The translations under genes were made by a program, and so were the position numbers. Shown one piece after another: positions 57,407 through 64,000 of a DNA stretch of 64,000 nucleotides; within the stretch, counting starts at the first letter, position 1, and each line of letters opens with the position of its first letter. The notes beneath the pieces were generated by a model. The model was not told the origin of the DNA. It was given only the letters and a program-made list of their open reading frames with translations, and ran no database searches. This DNA comes from Rodentibacter ratti (GTDB lineage: Bacteria > Pseudomonadota > Gammaproteobacteria > Enterobacterales > Pasteurellaceae): the NCBI RefSeq assembly GCF_002000485.1, contig NZ_MLAJ01000003.1, forward strand, positions 62,001 to 126,000, in the 5' to 3' direction.

Positions 57407-58768
57407 ATGAGAAATTCCCTTCAATTTCGCCTCACACTAGCGTTAACAATTTTATTCACCCTTGTGGCATTAAGTGCCGGAGGAATGGCATTTTATAACA
57501 CTTATCGAGAAACCAATAAACTACAGGATGAGATGTTGGAACGGTTTTCAGGATCGGTCAATTTATCGGAAAATCCCACCGCACTTTTACCGCCTAAAAT
57601 GCTTGATGGGCGGGTTCGGGTTTATTTTGACCACAACCGTCCCGGCTCCCCTTCAACGGATTTTCCGCCACAAATGGCAGAGGGATTCCACAATTTGAGA
57701 AAAGAAGGGAAAAAATATCGTCGTATGCTCACTGAGAATATGCCAAAGGAAATGCGTCTCCATAAGCATGACAAAAACACCGACCAATTCTACCGCACTT
57801 ATGTACGCAATACGCCGGAGGGCAGAATTATCGTAATTCAAGATAACAGCTATCGAGAAACTTTGGCATTCCGTAATGCTTGGACAAGTATATTGCCATT
57901 GTTAGTCTTGTTTCCACTCGTGATTTTACTCACCATTGTGATTGTGAGATTGACTATGAAACCGGTGCAACGCCTATCAAAAAAAGTGGAACAACGACAC
58001 GAACAAAATTTACAGCCTTTACCAACCACTCATCTTCCCAATGAGATTCGTGGATTTGTCATGGAAATTAATCGTTTATTATCACGCACAAATAGCTTTA
58101 TTCAGCAGCAAAAACGCTTTATTGCCGACGCTTCGCACGAATTGCGTAGCCCGATGACTGCCCTTTCTTTACAGGTAGAACAACTTGCTACACAGGATTT
58201 ACCAACCGAAGCGAAAAACCAAATTAGTGCCGTAAAACAAGGTATTCAACGTAGTCGTCATTTATTAGAGCAATTGCTTTCCCTTGCCCGCTTGCAAAAT
58301 CAAGGGGAAAAACCTTATCGCGAAATTGAGATACAAGACATTTTCCGCCAAGTTATTGGAGGTTTACTTCCTCTCGCCTTAGAAAAACAGCAAGATCTAG
58401 GTGTGGAAGGTGAACAAAAAGTCACCTTTTACGGCAATGAAATGGACTTCTATTTACTCATCAAAACCCTCACCGACAATGCCATTCGCTACACGCCAAG
58501 TGGCAGTCAAATCGACCTCAGCGCACAAACCACGCATGAAGGAATCATATTGAAAGTGGAAGATAACGGCAAAGGTATTCCAACAGAAGAGCGGGAACGC
58601 GTACTTGACCCTTTCTACCGAATTCTTGGTTCGGAACAGCAAGGCTCTGGGCTTGGCTTGGCAATCGCCATGGAAATCGTAAAACACTACGGCGGAACAT
58701 TAACACTGAAAGACAGCGAGAAGTTTGAAACGGGGTTATTGGTGGAGGTGTGGTTGCCAAGGAAATAG
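57407..58768 (+). CDS. qseC: Sensor histidine kinase QseC
   Basis: Inner-membrane sensor kinase of 453 residues. Two membrane helices (about 8-30 and 160-182) enclose a periplasmic sensor domain with many basic residues. The HAMP region is followed by HisKA with DASHELRSPMTAL (phospho-His244), then HATPase motifs (DNAIRYTP, DNGKGIP, GSGLGLAI). All catalytic motifs are intact, in contrast to its partner QseB. In relatives QseC responds to catecholamines or iron; the sensor domain here is too divergent to predict its signal. Confidence 0.93.
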   Translation: MRNSLQFRLTLALTILFTLVALSAGGMAFYNTYRETNKLQDEMLERFSGSVNLSENPTALLPPKMLDGRVRVYFDHNRPGSPSTDFPPQMAEGFHNLRKEGKKYRRMLTENMPKEMRLHKHDKNTDQFYRTYVRNTPEGRIIVIQDNSYRETLAFRNAWTSILPLLVLFPLVILLTIVIVRLTMKPVQRLSKKVEQRHEQNLQPLPTTHLPNEIRGFVMEINRLLSRTNSFIQQQKRFIADASHELRSPMTALSLQVEQLATQDLPTEAKNQISAVKQGIQRSRHLLEQLLSLARLQNQGEKPYREIEIQDIFRQVIGGLLPLALEKQQDLGVEGEQKVTFYGNEMDFYLLIKTLTDNAIRYTPSGSQIDLSAQTTHEGIILKVEDNGKGIPTEERERVLDPFYRILGSEQQGSGLGLAIAMEIVKHYGGTLTLKDSEKFETGLLVEVWLPRK

Positions 58769-58787
58769 CTGATTTAATCCATGGGTA

Positions 58788-58806
58788 ATAACTTTCCCAA
58801 AGTTAT
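58788..58806 (+). terminator. Possible weak terminator of qseBC
   Basis: ATAACTTT and AAAGTTAT form a perfect 8-bp stem with a 3-base loop 19 bases after the qseC stop. No T-run follows, so termination is uncertain. Confidence 0.35.
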
Positions 58807-58907
58807 GCATAGTTTGGATATTGGACTTAAACTGACCTTAATTTCACGTGATATCTTCTGTGAGAGATTTATATCATGATAAATCCGCCTATTTCCTTGC
58901 ATTCTCC

Positions 58908-58949
58908 CCTTTACAGTGTCAAACTCTCCTCACTTTTTAAAACTGTAAA
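58908..58949 (+). promoter_or_regulatory. Inverted repeat in the rnr leader
   Basis: CTTTACAGT and ACTGTAAAG form a perfect 9-bp stem with a 24-base loop that ends five bases before the rnr start codon. It would hide the region where the ribosome binds, and no Shine-Dalgarno sequence is seen outside it. Confidence 0.45.
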
Positions 58950-58954
58950 GAATA

Positions 58955-61285
58955 ATGATAAAAAAACGAAAATACCAAGATCCCCATTACCAACAAGAAT
59001 TAGCAAAATACGGTAATCCAATTCCAAGTCGGGAGCTTATTTTAAGTGTGATTCGTGAAAATAATGCCCCAATGAATCGGGAAGAAATTTTGATCGCACT
59101 TTCTATTCGTGATGAGGAAAAAATGGAGGCAATGCGCCGTCGTTTACGGGCAATGGAAAATGACGGGCAGCTTGTGTTCACCAAACGCAAGCGCTATGCC
59201 TTACCGGAAAAATTAGATCTTATTAAGGGTTTGGTGATCGGGCATCGAGAAGGCTACGGCTTTTTGCAAGTCGAGGGCAAAAAAGAGGATTTCTTTATTC
59301 CCAATCACCAGATGCAACGGGTGATGCACGGTGATTTTGTCTTGGCACAACCGGCAAATTTAGATCACCGTGGACGCCGTGAAGTACGCATTGTGCGCGT
59401 GTTGGAAAGTCGTAAAAAACAAATTGTCGGACGCTTTTTCTTGGAAAACGGCTTTGGTTATGTGGTGCCTGACGACAGCCGTATCGGGCGTGATATTCTT
59501 GTGCCAAACGAACACCGTAATGGTGCACGAATGGGGCAAGTGGTTGTGGTGGAATTACAACAACGCTCCGCCGCTTTCAATCAGCCAATAGGGGGTATCA
59601 CAGAAATTTTGGGTGATAATATGGCGAAAGGGATGGAAGTGGAAATTGCTTTACGCAATCATGATATCCCCCATCAATTCCCAAGTGCGGTGGAAAAATA
59701 CGTTAAAAAATTTACTGAGGAAGTGCCGGAGGAAGCGAAAAAAGGTCGTATAGATTTACGGGATTTACCGCTTGTGACCATTGACGGTGAAGATGCACGA
59801 GATTTTGATGATGCGGTGTATTGTGAAAAACAAGGTAAAGGTTGGAAACTTTGGGTGGCGATTGCAGATGTGAGTTATTATGTGCGTTTGCGTTCGGCAC
59901 TCGATAACGAAGCCTACAACCGAGGGAACTCGGTCTATTTTCCAAATCGAGTGGTGCCAATGCTGCCGGAAATTTTATCCAATGGCTTGTGTTCGCTTAA
60001 TCCACAAGTGGATCGCCTGTGCATGGTCTGTGAAATGCAAATTTCCACCAAGGGCAAGCTCACCCATTATCGTTTTTATGAGGCGGTGATGAATTCCCAC
60101 GCCCGTTTGACCTATACCAAAGTGGCAAACATATTGAAAGGTGATACGGAACTGCGTGAACGCTATCACGCACTCGTCCCCCATTTAGAAGAACTTTATC
60201 ATCTTTATCAGGCATTACTTTCAGCCCGTCATCAACGTGGCGCAATTGATTTTGAAACCATTGAAAGCAAATTTATCTTTAATGCGATGGGGCGTATTGA
60301 ACGCATCGAGCCGGTGATCCGCAACGATGCCCATAAAATCATTGAAGAATGTATGATTTTAGCCAATATCGCTGCCGCCAATTTTATGGAACAGCATAAG
60401 GAGCCGGCACTGTATCGTATTCACGCTACACCAAGCGAAGAAAAACTTACCTCATTCCGTGCTTTTCTCAGTGAGTTTGGGCTAACGTTGGAAGGGGGGA
60501 TGAAACCGACCACGAAAGATTACGCTGCGCTGTTAGAAAAAGTTAAAGAGCGGCCGGATCACGAGTTAATTCAAACGATGCTACTCCGCTCTTTAAGTCA
60601 AGCGGTGTACAATGCGGATAATATCGGACATTTCGGGCTAGCATTGGAAGAATACGCTCATTTTACTTCGCCTATTCGCCGTTATCCCGATTTAACGCTC
60701 CATCGGAGTATTAAATATTTGCTTGCTAAAGAGCAAGGTGCAAAACGTAAAACCACTGATACCGGTGGCTACCATTATTCTTTCGATGAAATGGATCAGC
60801 TTGGCGATCATTGTTCAATGACCGAACGCCGTGCCGATGAGGCGACCCGTGAAGTGGCGGATTGGCTGAAATCTGAATATATGCAAGATCACGTTGGTAA
60901 TGAATTTAATGGCGTGATTTCTTCTGTGACCGGTTTTGGTCTGTTTGTCCGTTTAGACGACTTATTCATTGATGGTTTAGTGCACATCTCAACCTTAGAA
61001 AATGATTATTATCAATTTGATGCCGCCAAACAACGCTTAATCGGGGAAAACAGCGGTATGCAATATCGTTTAGGCGATAAAGTGCGGATTCGTGTGGAAG
61101 CCGTTCATCTAGAACAAAAAATGATTGACTTCTCACTTGTCGGTAGTGAACGCAAACCTCGCCGGGCTGGAAAAACAGCAAAAGAGAGAGCAAAGAAAGT
61201 CTTTAAAGAATTGCCGCCAAAAGCGACGAAAAAGCCCAAAAGTGCGGTTAAAAATAAAGAAGTTTCTCAGAAAAAGAAAAAATGA
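58955..61285 (+). CDS. rnr: Ribonuclease R
   Basis: Processive 3'-5' exoribonuclease that degrades structured RNA and works with tmRNA. It has 776 residues. An N-terminal helix-turn-helix, two cold-shock domains, and the RNB catalytic domain follow in order; the active-site motif is [15 protein letters not shown] (about 272-286). Later come the S1 domain ([19 protein letters not shown]) and a lysine-rich tail. Upstream is a leader hairpin; downstream rlmB follows after 39 bases, as in other gammaproteobacteria (rnr-rlmB). Confidence 0.97.
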   Translation: MIKKRKYQDPHYQQELAKYGNPIPSRELILSVIRENNAPMNREEILIALSIRDEEKMEAMRRRLRAMENDGQLVFTKRKRYALPEKLDLIKGLVIGHREGYGFLQVEGKKEDFFIPNHQMQRVMHGDFVLAQPANLDHRGRREVRIVRVLESRKKQIVGRFFLENGFGYVVPDDSRIGRDILVPNEHRNGARMGQVVVVELQQRSAAFNQPIGGITEILGDNMAKGMEVEIALRNHDIPHQFPSAVEKYVKKFTEEVPEEAKKGRIDLRDLPLVTIDGEDARDFDDAVYCEKQGKGWKLWVAIADVSYYVRLRSALDNEAYNRGNSVYFPNRVVPMLPEILSNGLCSLNPQVDRLCMVCEMQISTKGKLTHYRFYEAVMNSHARLTYTKVANILKGDTELRERYHALVPHLEELYHLYQALLSARHQRGAIDFETIESKFIFNAMGRIERIEPVIRNDAHKIIEECMILANIAAANFMEQHKEPALYRIHATPSEEKLTSFRAFLSEFGLTLEGGMKPTTKDYAALLEKVKERPDHELIQTMLLRSLSQAVYNADNIGHFGLALEEYAHFTSPIRRYPDLTLHRSIKYLLAKEQGAKRKTTDTGGYHYSFDEMDQLGDHCSMTERRADEATREVADWLKSEYMQDHVGNEFNGVISSVTGFGLFVRLDDLFIDGLVHISTLENDYYQFDAAKQRLIGENSGMQYRLGDKVRIRVEAVHLEQKMIDFSLVGSERKPRRAGKTAKERAKKVFKELPPKATKKPKSAVKNKEVSQKKKK

Positions 61286-61324
61286 AAATAATATCGCCCC
61301 AAAATCAAAAAATAGAGAAAAATT

Positions 61325-62065
61325 ATGTCAGAACAGATTTATGGTATTCACGCCGTCAATAGCATTTTAGCTCATACACCGGAGCGTTTAATTGAAGTGT
61401 TTGTATTAAAAGGACGTGAAGATAAACGCTTACAGACTTTGCTTAATGAGCTGCACGCAATAGGCATTGGCGTACAGTTTGTTAATCGTCAAACGTTGGA
61501 TAAAAAAGCAAATGGTGAAGTTCATCAGGGGGTGATTGCACGGGTACAGGCGGCAAAAGAACTCAATGAAAATGATCTTGATACTCTTCTTTCCAACAAA
61601 CAAAATCCGCTTTTATTGATACTTGATGGGGTAACGGATCCCCATAACCTCGGCGCTTGTTTACGTACCGCTGATGCGGCAGGAGTCACCGCTGTCGTTG
61701 TGCCAAAAGATAAATCCGCCCAGCTCACCTCTGTGGCCCGCAAAGTGGCCTGTGGTGCAGCGGAAACCGTGCCACTCATTCGTGTGACCAATCTTTCCCG
61801 TACCCTTCGTGATTTACAACAAAATTACAATATTTGGATAGTCGGCACTGCCGGTGAAGCGACAGAAACTCTTTACCAAAGTAAATTGACCGGCGCACTG
61901 GCTCTCGTGATGGGGGCGGAGGGCGAAGGAATGCGACGTTTAACCCGTGAGCATTGCGATCAATTAATGAGTATCCCTATGGCTGGATCTGTTTCATCTT
62001 TAAATGTTTCGGTTGCCACAGGTGTATGCTTATTTGAAATTGTACGCCAACGGTTAAATACATAA
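61325..62065 (+). CDS. rlmB: 23S rRNA (guanosine(2251)-2'-O)-methyltransferase RlmB
   Basis: SPOUT-class methyltransferase that modifies G2251 in the P-loop of 23S rRNA. It has 246 residues. A substrate-binding N-terminal domain is followed by the trefoil-knot domain with [16 protein letters not shown] (about 100-115), [10 protein letters not shown] and [14 protein letters not shown] at the C-terminus. It is co-transcribed with rnr. Confidence 0.97.
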   Translation: MSEQIYGIHAVNSILAHTPERLIEVFVLKGREDKRLQTLLNELHAIGIGVQFVNRQTLDKKANGEVHQGVIARVQAAKELNENDLDTLLSNKQNPLLLILDGVTDPHNLGACLRTADAAGVTAVVVPKDKSAQLTSVARKVACGAAETVPLIRVTNLSRTLRDLQQNYNIWIVGTAGEATETLYQSKLTGALALVMGAEGEGMRRLTREHCDQLMSIPMAGSVSSLNVSVATGVCLFEIVRQRLNT

Positions 62066-62092
62066 AGACCTTAAAAAGCGACCGCACTTTAT

Positions 62093-62124
62093 AAAAATAC
62101 CGAGTATCTGAACTCGGTATTTTT
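62093..62124. terminator. Bidirectional terminator of rnr-rlmB and brnQ
   Basis: AAAAATACCGAGT and ACTCGGTATTTTT form a 13-bp stem with a 6-base loop, with T-tracts in both directions. Confidence 0.9.
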
Positions 62125-62139
62125 ATTGTTCATCTATTT

Positions 62140-63438
62140 TTAAACTTTTTTTCGTCCTAAAAATAACGATAAAGCTAAAGCAACAAATGCCGGAATCAAC
62201 CATGCCATACCATCAGCATAAAGTGGTAAATGACTCAGCAGATTCTCAAGAGTCTTCGGTAACAAATCAACATTCTTCAAGCTATCACAAGCGCTAAAGA
62301 ACACTGTAACCAATAACGTGAAATAATAACTGAATTTAATATTCGACAATTTACTACGGATAATTTGCAGCAGTACCAACATAATTGCCACCGGATAAAT
62401 CAACAATAATGCCGGAATAGTAATTCTCAATAATTCCGTTAAACCGGTTTGCGCAACCGTTGTAGTTAAAATCGTAAATACGACGACCCAAAACGGATAA
62501 GATAACCGAACATGAAATTTAGAGAAATAATCCGCACACGCACTAGTCACCCCCACAAGTGTCGTCATATTCGCTAAAATGATAATACCCGACATAATCC
62601 AAGTGCCTGAAACCCCAAATAATGCATTAACATAACGGGAGAAAATTTGTCCGCCATTGGTTGCCCCCTCTGCAACTTGTGCACTGGTCGCCCCTAGATA
62701 GAACAATGCAAAATACAACATTGCCAATAAAAGTACGGAAATCAATCCTGCAAAAATCGTATATTTCATCACTTTTTGTGGAGAAGTAACATTCCGCACT
62801 GCCAAGGCACGGGCGACAATCCCACCAAAGGCAATAGCAGCCAGAACATCCATTGTTTGGTAACCGCTGATTAAGCCTGAGGTAATCGCAGGATTTGTAG
62901 CATAAGCCTTGCTTGGCTCCACAATGTCAGAAAGTGGGGATATGATAACGTTCACGGCAACAACAACTAACAATACGAGCAATGCTGGTGTCATGAATTT
63001 CCCTACTGTTGAAATAATTGTATTCGGACGCAGCATAAACAGCATACCGACAATATTAAAAATAAGGGAAAAAATAAAATGTGCGTGATTGCTGTCATCC
63101 ACAATATTCAGCGGCAACCATGCCATTTCATAGGCGACATTGGTCACGCGCGGCATGGCGAATAATGAACCAATCACTAAATATAGGGTAACTAAAAATA
63201 TTACCTCAGCCCATTTTGGCAAATCACGGGTAAGATCTTCCCCCCGCCCAAGCATCGCTACAACGACTAATGTAATGAATGGCATAAATACACCGGTCAA
63301 TACAAAACCCAAAGATGCGGTTGCCCAATGTGTGCCTGCTGTAAACCCTTCCATCGGCGGAAAAATAACATTTCCTGCGCCTAAAAAAAGCGCAAAAATC
63401 ATCATACCTAAAACGATAATATCTTTACGAGTAAACAT
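62140..63438 (-). CDS. brnQ: Branched-chain amino acid transporter BrnQ
   Basis: Inner-membrane LIVCS-family symporter for leucine, isoleucine and valine. It has 432 residues and about 12 helices. The N-terminus MIFALFLGAGNVIFPP is the family signature. The ATG at 63438 has a GAGAA site; an upstream in-frame start would add ten residues. It is divergent from nhaA, the same neighbour as in H. influenzae. Confidence 0.95.
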   Translation of the reverse strand: MFTRKDIIVLGMMIFALFLGAGNVIFPPMEGFTAGTHWATASLGFVLTGVFMPFITLVVVAMLGRGEDLTRDLPKWAEVIFLVTLYLVIGSLFAMPRVTNVAYEMAWLPLNIVDDSNHAHFIFSLIFNIVGMLFMLRPNTIISTVGKFMTPALLVLLVVVAVNVIISPLSDIVEPSKAYATNPAITSGLISGYQTMDVLAAIAFGGIVARALAVRNVTSPQKVMKYTIFAGLISVLLLAMLYFALFYLGATSAQVAEGATNGGQIFSRYVNALFGVSGTWIMSGIIILANMTTLVGVTSACADYFSKFHVRLSYPFWVVVFTILTTTVAQTGLTELLRITIPALLLIYPVAIMLVLLQIIRSKLSNIKFSYYFTLLVTVFFSACDSLKNVDLLPKTLENLLSHLPLYADGMAWLIPAFVALALSLFLGRKKV

Positions 63439-63671
63439 AGTATTCTCAATTAATAAAAAGGGTTTCATTCTACTATAAAGTACCTGATAACCCTAATCCT
63501 CAAACCAAAAAATGTGAACTCGATCAATCTATTAATATCAACGCAAAACGCCCATAGAAACAACCGCACTTTCATACCGATATTTTTCGCAGATAAATAA
63601 AAATGTGGTAGTATCAAGCTTTCTTTGAGTTTTTATTGTGTTTATTTTTTTAATTTTTGGGAGATCTTTTA

Positions 63672-64000
63672 ATGTTGCGATTGATACAACAGTTTTTCAA
63701 ACTCGAATCCTCTAGCGGAATTTTATTACTCTTTGCCGCGCTTATAGCCATTTTGTTTGCTAACTCGCCTTTAGGTACGATTTACAATGATTTTTTACAT
63801 TTACCGGTGAGTGTTCAAATTGGGACTTTCTCCATTGATAAAACCTTACTCCACTGGATTAATGATGGCTTTATGGCAGTATTTTTCGTTTTAGTCGGGT
63901 TGGAAGTGAAGCGTGAATTGTTAGAAGGCTCTCTTTCCAGTTATCAACAAGCTATCTTCCCTGCTTTCGCAGCAGTAGGCGGAATGGTCATTCCTGCATT
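63672..64000 (+). CDS. nhaA: Na+/H+ antiporter NhaA, 5' part; 3' end lies outside the window
   Basis: Electrogenic sodium/proton antiporter of the inner membrane. The first about 109 residues are present. The start is the ATG at 63672 ([10 protein letters not shown]), and the sequence [22 protein letters not shown] and then [16 protein letters not shown], with the conserved GLEVKRE motif of helix II-III, is diagnostic. The pH sensor and the ion-binding aspartates of helix V lie beyond the window. Confidence 0.93.
   Translation, partial: MLRLIQQFFKLESSSGILLLFAALIAILFANSPLGTIYNDFLHLPVSVQIGTFSIDKTLLHWINDGFMAVFFVLVGLEVKRELLEGSLSSYQQAIFPAFAAVGGMVIPA

Overview
The window is chromosomal DNA from a member of the Pasteurellaceae in the group that uses the Haemophilus influenzae-type DNA uptake signal sequence. 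By eye I located 59 exact copies of the 9-mer AAGTGCGGT or its complement, where chance predicts well under one. The gene content (Bcp, BamC, KdkA/OpsX, PnuC, the PilABCD competence pilus) and several gene orders match those I recall for H. influenzae. A glucose PTS permease and a QseBC system make Aggregatibacter a plausible genus, but I cannot fix the species from sequence alone. No CRISPR array, transposase or prophage gene is visible. The DNA is almost fully coding, with housekeeping genes broken by a few accessory patches.

Layout. 1-1181: 5' two thirds of lepA. 1342-6331: grcA and ung, then the minus-strand operon rppH, a TSUP permease, lgt, thyA and tadA. 6332-6846: a gene-free AT-rich segment with a cluster of DnaA boxes, in the position of the E. 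coli DARS2 locus (next to rppH). 6847-12358: ampD, diverging from the competence pilus operon pilABCD (with a CRP-S/Sxy-type site), followed by coaE, yacG and a small acetyltransferase. 12473-20321: rhlB, Fur-box controlled exbB-exbD-tonB, bcp, dapA, bamC, a small unknown gene, arfA with its built-in terminator, an ArsC-like gene and perM. 20399-29150: trmO, menA, rraA, a SLC13 carrier, an ABC exporter, an AhpD-like protein, opsX, kdkA and rdgB. 29238-37882: a Kef-type antiporter, tRNA-Ile(CAU), and glyS and glyQ separated by four accessory genes. 38077-49783: a BtuB-like receptor, ispH, lspA, ileS, ribF, murJ, rpsT, srmB and trmN6. 49849-58768: pnuC, rapA, rluA, ptsG, a PepSY protein and the QseBC two-component system, whose response regulator is frameshifted. 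58955-64000: rnr, rlmB, brnQ and the start of nhaA.

How the genes work together. The uptake sequences and the pilABCD operon are two halves of natural transformation. ExbBD-TonB energises outer-membrane receptors such as the BtuB-like protein at 38077. OpsX and KdkA build the lipopolysaccharide inner core. PnuC imports nicotinamide riboside, which many family members need as V factor. Catabolite control is suggested by CRP-like sites near rapA/pnuC and ptsG. Many genes end in hairpins made from two inverted uptake sequences, so these repeats also serve as transcription terminators.
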